This document shows, one piece after another, positions 1 to 6,440 of a stretch of DNA of 12,961 nucleotides. The stretch covers positions 1 to 12,961 of the forward strand of contig CALEJX010000168.1 of NCBI GenBank assembly GCA_937898375.1, given 5' to 3'. This stretch comes from an uncultured Ruminococcus sp. Its GTDB lineage: Bacteria; Bacillota; Clostridia; Oscillospirales; Ruminococcaceae. Below the pieces are notes generated by a model. That model worked only from the letters and a program-made list of their open reading frames with translations, did not search any database and was not told where the DNA came from. A program made the position numbers and the translations under genes. Every line of letters begins with the position of its first letter. Position 1 is the first letter of the stretch.

Positions 1-1087
1 GGGTAAAGCTGTCACTGAACTGATTCATGACCGCCTTGTCACCGAAAAGATCATCAGGAAACTGCGACTTGTCCACACCACTGTCCTTGCTGTAATCCTC
101 ATCCGCAAGTGACTTTGCTATGCTGTAAACATAGCTTGGTGAGTTCACTTCATTATCGCCGTAAAGGTGAACAGTTTTGTCAAAATCAAAATTATAGAAG
201 CTATCATCATTTACCCACTTCTCATTTCTGTAAAGATCAAATGATTGTCTGCGCAGATAAATGACCCTTTCATCAGAAGTTGTGGTGAAGTTAAAAAGTA
301 TCTCGCCCGTTGCATCTGCGCCAAATCTTGGGGAAGACTCATCACTAAGATTGTCATATGTGCCACTGCTTCTGATATTTACATCAAAGAAGTTGCTGTT
401 TTTTTCGAGATAAGACGTTTTTGACGAAGTCGGCATAAGCATTGCAAGCGCACCCACAAGGGTAACAAAAACCGCCGCTGCCGCCGCATAAGAGCCGTTT
501 ATAACAAGGTCATGCTTGCTCTCGTCTGAAACAAGTCTGCTGTGTACCATAAGTGCAATGAACACTGTGAGCATTATTGTTATGTCAAGAGTACCCATTG
601 AGTCGGCACGTTTTCCGTAAATAAAGAACGGAAAAAGCAAAACGAGCATTGTTCCAAAGCTTCTGTAGCGCACAATGGTGAAATAATAAAGCACCGAAGT
701 GATGAAGAAACCTAGTCCCACAAACAGGAAGTAGAAATATTCGTCTATCTGACCTATCTCCTGCCTGTTTACATAAAACCAGTTGATAAAGGATTTTCCT
801 GAATGTTCAAAGCCTGCTCGCAGAAGCTGAAAGCTTAAAAACAGCACTGCAACCATAAGGGCGGTATAAACAAGCCCTCGCAAGACTTTTTTCGGCTTCA
901 GCCACTCAAAAAGTGCGAACAGCAGACATTCATAAACTGTATATCCCAAAGTATAAAGTCTGACATTGTCTACAAGATAAGTCTTGAAGATTATGTTCAT
1001 GACCACTGTTCCAAGAAGCAGTGGCAAAGCATATTTTGACAGGATATTCACAAGGGCGCTTTTTATCTGAGTAGTTTTAGTATTCAA
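1..1087 (-). CDS. Transglutaminase-like (TgpA-type) membrane protein, N-terminal part
   Basis: The gene runs off the left edge; about 362 codons are visible. The translation shows roughly seven hydrophobic segments (near residues 19-34, 43-62, 70-90, 117-139, 145-158, 167-183 and 194-219) followed by a long hydrophilic, presumably extracytoplasmic stretch. In TgpA-type proteins this arrangement precedes a transglutaminase-like Cys-His-Asp domain, which would lie outside the window, so catalysis cannot be confirmed. The best start is TTG (LNTKTTQIKS), 6 nt after AGGGGGTG (1094-1101); no ATG occurs before codon 30. That ribosome binding site overlaps the stop codon of the upstream DUF58 gene, suggesting translational coupling. 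Membership of the MoxR-DUF58-transglutaminase gene set, well known in bacteria, supports the call. The exact substrate is unknown. Confidence 0.8.
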   Translation of the reverse strand, partial: MNTKTTQIKSALVNILSKYALPLLLGTVVMNIIFKTYLVDNVRLYTLGYTVYECLLFALFEWLKPKKVLRGLVYTALMVAVLFLSFQLLRAGFEHSGKSFINWFYVNRQEIGQIDEYFYFLFVGLGFFITSVLYYFTIVRYRSFGTMLVLLFPFFIYGKRADSMGTLDITIMLTVFIALMVHSRLVSDESKHDLVINGSYAAAAAVFVTLVGALAMLMPTSSKTSYLEKNSNFFDVNIRSSGTYDNLSDESSPRFGADATGEILFNFTTTSDERVIYLRRQSFDLYRNEKWVNDDSFYNFDFDKTVHLYGDNEVNSPSYVYSIAKSLADEDYSKDSGVDKSQFPDDLFGDKAVMNQFSDSFT

Positions 1088-1099
1088 AAGCCGCACCCC

Positions 1100-2260
1100 C
1101 TATGTCATTTTACGAAACTCAAAGGTCTCATCAACAAGCCACATATTTTCTGTCTGCTTATCAAGACCGCTGAGACGTGTCACTACAAAAGAGCCGTTAA
1201 ATTCTTCTAGGAGCGAAGAAAAATCCCCCTGAGAAGTCGCCATGCAGGCTGTGAAGCAGATAGGAGCGGTCTTGCCTATCTCATGAGAAAAGGCAAAACG
1301 TTTTTCCTGCGGATATGGAGCTATTGCCGCAAGGTCGTTTTGAAGCTCTATTATATCCCCTGCCTGCTTTATTTTCATGCTTTTCCAGCCGTCAAGGTAA
1401 TAATTATACTCACTCTCAAAGCCCTCCATAATAAGCATTGAAAGCATTGCAAGGCTCGCTTCAACTATATTGTCGATATTCATGGCAAACATAGGGTCAT
1501 GGTTTTCGCTTGGTATATCAAGAAAAAACGCCTGACTTGAAGCCGTTACCTTTTCATCAAGGCGCACCATAAGCTCGTCACGCTTTGAAGACAGCTTCCA
1601 ATTTATTCTTTTTAGTGGGTCGCCTATCTCATACTGTCTGTGGTCATAGCCGGGAACGCCTGTAAGACCAAGTGCATTTTCGTCTGACTCGCTTTCGTTA
1701 TCGTCAAAGGAAGCGTTTTCGGAAGTGGCTTTAAGAAGCTCTGTCTGTGAGCCTGTGTCAGGGATATTCGGCATTATCTTTATTTTTCCTACGGCTTTTT
1801 CATAACGTGAACTGTCAAGGCGCAGGGTAATAATACCAAGATAGTCATGAAGCCGTATGCTTTTTATTTTCACTGTGCCAAGACCTGCATAGCGTGTTTT
1901 CAGCTTGACGCTTACGCTTTGCTGTCTGCCGCCTGCAACGATAGTTTTAAATTCAAGCGGGCTTACAGCGCTGATATTATCTGAACACTCCGCCGTTACC
2001 TCGACAACACATGAGGGTATAAGACGTATGGCGTTAAGCAGCATCATATCAGCTTCAAACTCCTCGTCCTTTGCACTTATTTCTGTGGAAAGCTTTATTG
2101 CCGCCACAAGTTTTCTTTTGGTAATAAGAAGTGCCGCAAGAGATATCACAAAGGCAATGGCTAAAAGATAAAGCACAAGCGTGCCGCCGCTTCCGTTTAT
2201 ATAAACTCTGAGCAGTATCGCCACCGCCACGCAGGTAAGATAACCTAAAAGATTTTTCAT
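1100..2260 (-). CDS. DUF58 domain protein
   Basis: A 386-residue protein with two N-terminal hydrophobic segments (about residues 3-20 and 28-46), a beta-rich middle region, and the DUF58 signature at about 200-235: GYDHRQYEIGDPLKRINW followed by KLSSKRDELMVR. DUF58 proteins have a von Willebrand factor A-like fold; here a degenerate MIDAS-like stretch (LDIPSEN, around D248) follows the signature, so metal binding is doubtful. It is probably anchored in the membrane with the signature domain cytoplasmic. The start ATG has AGAGG (2271-2275) 10 nt upstream and lies 13 nt after the moxR stop, so both genes are very likely co-transcribed. DUF58 proteins are typical partners of MoxR ATPases; their biochemical role is not settled. 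Confidence 0.92.
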   Translation of the reverse strand: MKNLLGYLTCVAVAILLRVYINGSGGTLVLYLLAIAFVISLAALLITKRKLVAAIKLSTEISAKDEEFEADMMLLNAIRLIPSCVVEVTAECSDNISAVSPLEFKTIVAGGRQQSVSVKLKTRYAGLGTVKIKSIRLHDYLGIITLRLDSSRYEKAVGKIKIMPNIPDTGSQTELLKATSENASFDDNESESDENALGLTGVPGYDHRQYEIGDPLKRINWKLSSKRDELMVRLDEKVTASSQAFFLDIPSENHDPMFAMNIDNIVEASLAMLSMLIMEGFESEYNYYLDGWKSMKIKQAGDIIELQNDLAAIAPYPQEKRFAFSHEIGKTAPICFTACMATSQGDFSSLLEEFNGSFVVTRLSGLDKQTENMWLVDETFEFRKMT

Positions 2261-2273
2261 AGGGTCATATCCT

Positions 2274-3212
2274 CTATTTCTCTATTGCGTCAGGTGATTT
2301 TACTGTAAGTGCTATATTTTCAAGGGCTTCCCTTTCGTTTGCAAAGGCAGATTTGCCCTTTGGTGAAAGCATAAGTCTATGTGCAAGAACATCAGGCATA
2401 ACAGCCTTGACATCATCAGGCATAACAAAGCTTCTGCCCTGAACAAAAGCATAGGCTTTTGAAGCTTTGAGAAGTGCGATACTTCCACGGGGAGATACGC
2501 CAAGCTTTACATAGTCTGAATTTCTTGTTGCAGTAACAAGGCTCAGGATATATTTTCTCACGGAAAGTTCTGCGGTGACATTTTCAGCGTATCCCATAAG
2601 CTCACGGACGTTTTCAAGTGTCATAACAGGTTTGATATTCTTTGCAAAGCCTGATTTTTCGGCTCTTGCCATAATGTCAAGTTCATCATCATATGAGGGA
2701 TAGCCCATTGATATCTTCATAAGAAATCTATCCATTTGGGCTTCAGGCAAATGATAAGTGCCGTAAGTTTCAACAGGGTTTTGCGTTGCAAGCACCATAA
2801 AAGGCGACGGCAATTCATGGGTTTTGCCGTCAATGGATATCTGATGTTCTTCCATGACTTCAAGCAAGCTTGACTGAGATTTTGGCGAGGCTCTGTTTAT
2901 TTCGTCTGCCAAAAGGAAATTACACATTGCCGCACCCTCTTTATATTCAAGCTCATGGGTTTTCTGGTCTATCATAGAAAAGCCTACGATATCGGACGGC
3001 ATAACGTCAGGGGTAAGCTGGATACGATTATATTTGCCGTCCACAGACCTTGCAAGTGCTGACACAAGCTGAGTTTTGCCCACGCCAGGCACGTCCTCGA
3101 TAAGGACATGGCCGCCGCAGAGCATGGCTGTGATTATTTTAAGCACTGAGTCGGTCTTGCCGACAATGACTTTTTCAATATTATCTGTGAGAAGTTTTAC
3201 CTTTTCGTTCAA
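2274..3212 (-). CDS. MoxR-family AAA+ ATPase
   Basis: A 312-residue protein of standard MoxR size. Visible motifs are Walker A (EDVPGVGKTQ, about 39-48), Walker B (FLLADEINR, 99-107), sensor 1 (VLATQNP, 140-146), the MoxR-typical GTYHLPEAQMDRF (151-163) and the SPRG sensor-2 region near 240-243. MoxR proteins are hexameric ATPases acting as chaperone-like remodellers of partner proteins encoded next to them. The start is TTG (NEKVKLLTDN), 9 nt after GGGGG (3222-3226). It lies inside the end of the upstream methyltransferase gene, a 32-nt overlap in another frame, so translation of the two is probably linked. The neighbours downstream (DUF58, transglutaminase-like) are the classic MoxR set. 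Confidence 0.95.
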   Translation of the reverse strand: MNEKVKLLTDNIEKVIVGKTDSVLKIITAMLCGGHVLIEDVPGVGKTQLVSALARSVDGKYNRIQLTPDVMPSDIVGFSMIDQKTHELEYKEGAAMCNFLLADEINRASPKSQSSLLEVMEEHQISIDGKTHELPSPFMVLATQNPVETYGTYHLPEAQMDRFLMKISMGYPSYDDELDIMARAEKSGFAKNIKPVMTLENVRELMGYAENVTAELSVRKYILSLVTATRNSDYVKLGVSPRGSIALLKASKAYAFVQGRSFVMPDDVKAVMPDVLAHRLMLSPKGKSAFANEREALENIALTVKSPDAIEK

Positions 3213-4434
3213 TTTTATTATCCCCCTTTTTGTCAGGTGTTCTGTTTGGTGTGAGCGATATCATTTTTCTTTTTAAAAGCACCACGTTCTCTATACCTGT
3301 GGTATGTGGGAACATATCAACGGGCTGTATAAGCTGTGCTTTATAGCCTATTTTTGCAAGAAGTTTAAGGTCACGCTCGAGGGTTTCTATTTTACAGGAA
3401 ACATAGACTACCTTTTCAGGTCTGAGTTTACCCAAGGCTTCAACAAATTCTTCTGTTGTGCCTGCTCTTGGAGGGTCAAGAAAAACTGTATCACAGCTCT
3501 CCCCTGCCTGCGCAAGCTTTGTCATGAACTCTCCTGCGTCCTCATTATAAAACCTGATATTGTCAAGCTTATTAAGCTTGGCATTTGAAACTGCGTCCTT
3601 TACGGCCTCGGCATTAAGCTCAACACCTGCCACATCTGCACCGCTTTTTGCGGCGATAAGACCGATAGTACCTGTTCCGCAATATGCGTCGATAACTTTA
3701 TCGCCTTTTTTAAGCTCTGCGCAGGAAACTGCTTTGGAATATAGCTTTTCGGTCTGCTCTGGGTTTACCTGATAGAAAGAATGTGGTGAAACTCTGAACT
3801 TACAGCCGCACATCTCGTCGGTGATATAGCCTTTGCCATACATTATAATATCACGGTCGCCCAAGGTAAGAGGAACTCTGCCTTTATTCACGTTCTGAAC
3901 GATAGTAGTTATATATGGGTGCTTTTCGGTGATAGCCTTGACGAAATTTTTCTTTGCAGGAAATATCGGTGTAGCTGTAACAAGCACGAGCATTACTTCG
4001 CCTGTTGTTTGTGAGGTACGAATAAGCGTATGCTTTAGAAGCCCTTGGTCGCTCTCCTCGTTATATGGCAGAATACGGAAGTCAGCCATAAGATCTTTTA
4101 GGGTAGCGATGATCTGCTGGGCTCTTATATCCTCGAGGAAGCAATCGTCTGTTATTACCATGCTATGGGTAGAGGACTGATATACTCCTGAGACAATACG
4201 CTTTGAACTGTTGACCTTATAGACAGTTTGGACTTTATTGCGGTAATTATAGGGGTCGTCCATAGTTATTATCTGCTGAGGTCTGCAAAAGCGGCTCAAC
4301 ATTCTATCGGCTTTTGCCTGCTTCCATTCTATTTGCTCGGCATAGGTCTTATCTAGCTGACAGCCGCCGCAGCGTTTAAAGCAGCTGCATTTTCTTTCGC
4401 CTGTTGACTTATCGGTAGTGGTATGTTTATTCAT
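3181..4434 (-). CDS. rlmD: 23S rRNA (uracil-5)-methyltransferase, TrmA/RlmD family
   Basis: SAM-dependent C5-methylation of a uridine, most likely in 23S rRNA. Numbering from the upstream ATG at 4452, one sees four clustered cysteines (22, 24, 28, 31: CSCFKRCGGC) typical of the RlmD/RumA iron-sulfur cluster, SAM motif I (VIDAYCGTGTIGL, 253-265), FLDPPRAG (324-331), the catalytic YVSCK with C353, and TGIENVVLL with the general-base E388. The usual N-terminal TRAM domain is absent. About 27 residues follow the normal family end (VLLKRK), overlapping moxR. The ATG at 4452 sits only about 14 nt from the predicted transcription start with no ribosome binding site. The second Met (MNKHTTTDK, 4434) has AAGAG 8 nt upstream and is preferred; the protein is then 417 residues. 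Whether it modifies U747, U1939 or both cannot be read from the sequence. Confidence 0.9.
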   Translation of the reverse strand: MNKHTTTDKSTGERKCSCFKRCGGCQLDKTYAEQIEWKQAKADRMLSRFCRPQQIITMDDPYNYRNKVQTVYKVNSSKRIVSGVYQSSTHSMVITDDCFLEDIRAQQIIATLKDLMADFRILPYNEESDQGLLKHTLIRTSQTTGEVMLVLVTATPIFPAKKNFVKAITEKHPYITTIVQNVNKGRVPLTLGDRDIIMYGKGYITDEMCGCKFRVSPHSFYQVNPEQTEKLYSKAVSCAELKKGDKVIDAYCGTGTIGLIAAKSGADVAGVELNAEAVKDAVSNAKLNKLDNIRFYNEDAGEFMTKLAQAGESCDTVFLDPPRAGTTEEFVEALGKLRPEKVVYVSCKIETLERDLKLLAKIGYKAQLIQPVDMFPHTTGIENVVLLKRKMISLTPNRTPDKKGDNKIERKGKTSHR

Positions 4435-4465
4435 TACATTAGCTCTTTTCATTATGTATAAATTT

Positions 4466-4501
4466 TATTTTAAGTATACCATTTTATATGGATAATGTCA
4501 A
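4466..4501 (-). promoter_or_regulatory. Sigma-A promoter of the rlmD-moxR-DUF58 operon
   Basis: On the minus strand a perfect -35 TTGACA (4496-4501) is followed by a 17-bp spacer and -10 TATACT (4473-4478), placing transcription start near 4466. This is the strongest promoter-like match in the window, and no other promoter or terminator was seen before the downstream genes, so it probably drives the whole operon. It also helps decide the rlmD start. Confidence 0.8.
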
Positions 4502-4917
4502 CAAACGTGGCTATAACATTTAAGGTTAGCAATATGCCTTAAAGTTATAGCTTACGCTGGTGGGTATAAATATTCAATTTTCAAGCTTCAAACGGAGTGC
4601 AGGAAGTGCTTTTCTGTGCGATCAGAACCTCTCATCGTGTTCACCTAACTCACGTTGACAAAATGTTTCCTCATACACTGTCGCTCCGCAGGGTTTCCGA
4701 TTTGTGATAAAACCCCTTCTACTTATACACGAAAATGGGGTGCTTTGTTGCAGAAAAAATGCAACAATTGCAGAAATGTTGCCAAATTAAATCAAAAATC
4801 ATTTGTTTGCACAAATTTAGGGCGGGAAAATTGGGGATATCGACGAAAATTTAATGTGAGTGTATAGTAGTGGGATAACCCATGCGATTATGCTTGGGGT
4901 GACTAAAATTTGTATAT
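4502..4917. other. Gene-poor stretch with small inverted repeats
   Basis: No convincing gene is present: open frames are short, lack ribosome binding sites and resemble no family I know. What is visible is a long imperfect inverted repeat (4510-4551), a perfect 8-bp hairpin TTGTTGCA/TGCAACAA with a GAAAAAA loop (4745-4767) followed by a partly repeated TTGCAGAAA (4768-4776), a TGGG/CCCA mini-hairpin (4871-4882), and an AT-rich inverted repeat GACTAAAAT/ATTTAGTC at the end of the next gene (4901-4923). The stretch probably belongs to the decayed island to its right. Confidence 0.5.
4510..4551. repeat. Imperfect 15-bp inverted repeat
   Basis: The arms GCTATAACATTTAAGG (4510-4525) and CCTTAAAGTTATAGC (4537-4551) pair along 15 bp with a single bulged A, around an 11-nt loop. 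No T-run follows on either strand, so it is not an ordinary terminator. It lies just upstream of the rlmD promoter -35 box and could be an operator, a structured RNA segment or a mobile-element relic. Confidence 0.6.
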
Positions 4918-5391
4918 TTAGTCAAAGTTTAATTCTAAATAATCAGGCATTTCCAAACTGTTAGGTACATAGCCAGGATCTTCTGTGAATGTTTTATCCT
5001 TATCATATTCGCCATTTACATACTTATCTCTAGAAATCATAAACTCTAAATATTCAAAGTTCCATTTAAACTTACAAGCTTGCCAAACTGTCATATCTGA
5101 ATATTGTGCAGAGGGACTACTTAAAAGTTCTTTAAGCAACTTTTTGTCTTTATGTGAGAGTTTCCAAAGCTTTTGGTCTTCTGCATTTTTATTTTCAACA
5201 TAATCTGCTGAATTAAATAGAATTCTAACCACCTTTGTAGCATCACCATAATAAGCGGAATTATAAAATTTGAAATAAGAAATTCCTTGCCTTTCAGAAT
5301 CGGGATTTACGGCGATACTTACATTATTCTGATTATCCCTACATACAGTTGACATTTCATCTAAGTATTCTTTTATAAATAATCTAATCAT
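4918..5391 (-). CDS. Hypothetical protein, AT-rich orphan gene
   Basis: I do not recognise this 157-residue protein. The chosen start (MIRLFIKEYLDEM) has AGAGAGG (5401-5407) 9 nt upstream; a further in-frame ATG 45 nt upstream has no ribosome binding site. The product is charged, rich in Lys, Asp, Tyr and Phe, with no signal peptide or membrane segment, so probably cytoplasmic; the middle (DKKLLKELLSSPSAQYSDMT, then a Trp-rich stretch) looks helical. Base composition is clearly more AT-rich than rlmD, capA or the glycosidase, and it sits between non-coding DNA and an IS110 remnant, which suggests acquired DNA. It diverges from the IS110 promoter. The clean reading frame and good ribosome binding site argue that it is a real gene. 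Confidence 0.65.
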   Translation of the reverse strand: MIRLFIKEYLDEMSTVCRDNQNNVSIAVNPDSERQGISYFKFYNSAYYGDATKVVRILFNSADYVENKNAEDQKLWKLSHKDKKLLKELLSSPSAQYSDMTVWQACKFKWNFEYLEFMISRDKYVNGEYDKDKTFTEDPGYVPNSLEMPDYLELNFD

Positions 5392-5452
5392 TGTATGATA
5401 CCTCTCTACTATAATAAATTTAGACGTTAAATCCACAGCGAACCAGCTATGG

Positions 5453-5489
5453 TTTACACGTACTTGTTACATAAGCTATAATGGAAGCA
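5453..5489 (+). promoter_or_regulatory. Promoter in the IS110 left end
   Basis: A -35 TTTACA (5453-5458), an 18-bp spacer and a perfect -10 TATAAT (5477-5482) predict a start near 5489, about 190 nt before the transposase ATG. In IS621, a studied IS110 element, a comparable promoter at the left end makes the bridge RNA, with the -35 supplied by the right end in the circular intermediate. Whether this -35 belongs to the element or its flank is not decidable here. Confidence 0.65.
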
Positions 5490-5665
5490 GTGACTGGATC
5501 AACGACATCCTCCCTGGGACACCACGCCCGTTATAAAGACTGTTGACCATGCTTTCATTACAGCATTCGTTTTTGCAGGTAGAGCCAACCTCTGTGCGCT
5601 CGCATCACTCAGTAGACAGAATAGGTAATGAGTAAAGCGTGGAGCCATCGTCACTAATTCTATCA
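5489..5665 (+). ncRNA. Candidate IS110 bridge RNA (structured leader)
   Basis: This is the interval between the predicted transcription start and the transposase ribosome binding site, about the size of the known IS621 bridge RNA (roughly 180 nt). By eye it can form a first long stem-loop: GGATCAAC (5496-5503) with GTTGACC (5542-5548), extended by AGCA (5486-5489) with TGCT (5550-5553), enclosing a large internal loop. Alternatively ATGCT/AGCAT pairs at 5549-5566. Further on AGGT/ACCT (5577-5591) pairs, then a second stem of ACTCA with TGAGT and CGCT with AGCG around a loop near 5611-5627. Two guide-bearing loops are what the bridge-RNA model predicts. I could not match guide segments to donor or target DNA, so the call rests on position, size, promoter and family knowledge. 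Confidence 0.35.
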
Positions 5666-5680
5666 TTAGGAGAGATATTT

Positions 5681-6178
5681 ATGAACGCAGTAGGTATCGA
5701 CGTTTCCAAAGGCAAAAGCACTGTTGCTGTCATACAGCCATTTGGAGTTGTCATAGCTGAACCATTTGATGTGTCTCACACAGAAAGTGATCTCAATAAG
5801 CTTGTGCAGCTCATCAAATCACTTTCAGGTGAAACAAAGGTTGTTATGGAATACACAGGTGCATATTATGAAACGATCGCCAATGCACTCCACAACCAGG
5901 GTATATTTGTATCCGTAGTCAATCCTTTGCTGATCGATGACTATGGCACAAATCGTGTTAGAAAGGTCAAGACTGATAAGAAGGATTCTCTAAAAATAGC
6001 CTCGTTTGCTATCGATAAATGGGGGTGCGAAAATGTCCTTTTGCATACTTACAGTTTTGTTATATTCGATCGCTCCGCAGGCGGCGTGGCTGAACTTTAC
6101 TTTGTCATCATCAAGCCGTCTTTGAAAATCGAGGGCATATTTGCCTATATCATGATAAAGACCCGATTTTTTTGCTAG
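5681..6178 (+). pseudogene. IS110-family transposase, truncated after codon 114
   Basis: The start ATG (MNAVGIDVSKGKS) follows AGGAGAG (5668-5674) with 6-nt spacing; longer in-frame starts upstream lack this. The RuvC-like domain is recognisable: GIDVSK with D7, VVMEYTG with E57 and KVKTDKKDSLKIA with D99 and D102, giving the complete DEDD set. Normal IS110 sequence continues to FAIDKW (W114) and then stops. The remaining frame to the stop at 6178 translates DNA whose opposite strand reads as cas3, so that tail is not transposase. The C-terminal Tnp domain with the catalytic serine is missing. The short protein may still be made, but recombination activity is not expected. Confidence 0.85.
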
Positions 6179-6295
6179 AGGCTTCAAAAAGTCTACTGAA
6201 AAGTCCTACGCTTTCTCGCTTACGTTTGCTAGGTGGTCTTTTACAGTTTGCTTTTTGCCGTCCTCTCGGGCGTGTGCATAATATTCCATGGTCAT
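6050..6295 (-). pseudogene. cas3: cas3 remnant: N-terminal HD-nuclease domain with internal stop
   Basis: Reading the minus strand from ATG 6295 or 6289 gives MEYYAHAREDGKKQTVKDHL, a typical Cas3 beginning, then NVSEKA, an amber TAG (6206-6208), and in the same frame DFSVDFLKPLAKKSGLYHDIGKYALDF with no frameshift. The HD motif YHDIGKY, the first His in KDHL, FQRRL and the later FSHAACGAIEY (family usually HSTAGA) match the HD nuclease at the start of Cas3, most like subtype I-C. About 80 codons remain of a gene normally over 700 codons; the helicase part is absent. The TAG sits where one base change would give CAG or AAG. No ribosome binding site precedes the start, so the upstream flank has probably been lost too. 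No cas neighbours or repeats are present. Confidence 0.75.
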
Positions 6296-6335
6296 TGTAC
6301 GTCGGTCAATATAAAGCTTTCGACATTTTGTAAAT

Positions 6336-6376
6336 TTGACTTGATTATTAGAGATAAATGTGATAAAATTAAACAC
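6336..6376 (+). promoter_or_regulatory. Promoter of the capA-like gene
   Basis: The best fit is -35 TTGATT (6341-6346), a 17-bp spacer and -10 TAAAAT (6364-6369) with an extended TGA just before it (6361-6363). Predicted start is near 6376. An overlapping TTGACT (6336-6341) lacks a well spaced -10. The predicted start excludes the far-upstream in-frame ATG at 6384 as a good translation start. Confidence 0.6.
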
Positions 6377-6397
6377 ATAGGTAATGTTGCATAGAAC

Positions 6398-6424
6398 AAG
6401 GCAAAACCACACAAGGGTTGCCTT
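6398..6424 (+). promoter_or_regulatory. Leader hairpin before the capA-like gene
   Basis: AAGGCAA (6398-6404) pairs perfectly with TTGCCTT (6418-6424) around a 13-nt loop within the 5' leader, ending 6 nt before the ribosome binding site AGGA (6431-6434). No T-run follows, so it is not a terminator. It may affect translation or mRNA stability. Confidence 0.45.
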
Positions 6425-6440
6425 AGTGAAAGGAACTTAT

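Larger units (their letters stand above)
5441..6022 (+). mobile_element. Truncated IS110-family element: left end and 5' part of transposase
   Basis: The plus strand carries a non-coding leader of about 200-240 nt followed by the N-terminal third of an IS110-type DEDD transposase. A long non-coding left end is characteristic of the IS110 subgroup, in which it encodes the bridge RNA. Transposase similarity stops after codon 114 (about 6022) and antisense cas3-like sequence begins within a few tens of bases, so the right two thirds and the right end are gone. The left boundary is uncertain; IS110 elements lack clear terminal inverted repeats. A small inverted repeat AACCA-GCTA-TGGTT lies at 5441-5454. 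The element cannot transpose by itself. Confidence 0.75.

Noticed and set aside
4713..4740. CCCC/GGGG hairpin followed by TTTTAT on the minus strand, a possible terminator for the orphan gene
   Set aside because: The stem is only 4 bp plus a few interrupted pairs and lies about 180 nt past the stop codon; too weak to call.
4655..4867. Plus-strand open frame of 70 codons from a TTG
   Set aside because: No ribosome binding site, odd composition, and it runs through several hairpins; no resemblance to a known family. Treated as non-coding.
4545..5481. TAAGCTATAA at 5472-5481 recurs inverted at 4545-4554, suggesting possible element ends
   Set aside because: Only 10 AT-rich bases match, one copy is a -10 region, and IS110 elements do not have such terminal repeats.
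5639..5680. Earlier in-frame start of the IS110 transposase (MEPSSLILSLGEIF)
   Set aside because: The consensus ribosome binding site at 5668-5674 and the family's usual N-terminus place the start at 5681.
4681..6081. The 12-mer TCGCTCCGCAGG occurs at 4681-4692 and 6070-6081, possibly flanking the island
   Set aside because: Several 12-mer matches are expected by chance in about 13 kb, and the second copy lies within the cas3 reading frame.
5990..6295. CRISPR array or further cas genes near the cas3 remnant
   Set aside because: I looked for regularly spaced direct repeats throughout the window and saw none; no Cas5, Cas7, Cas8, Cas1 or Cas2 motifs appear in any frame.
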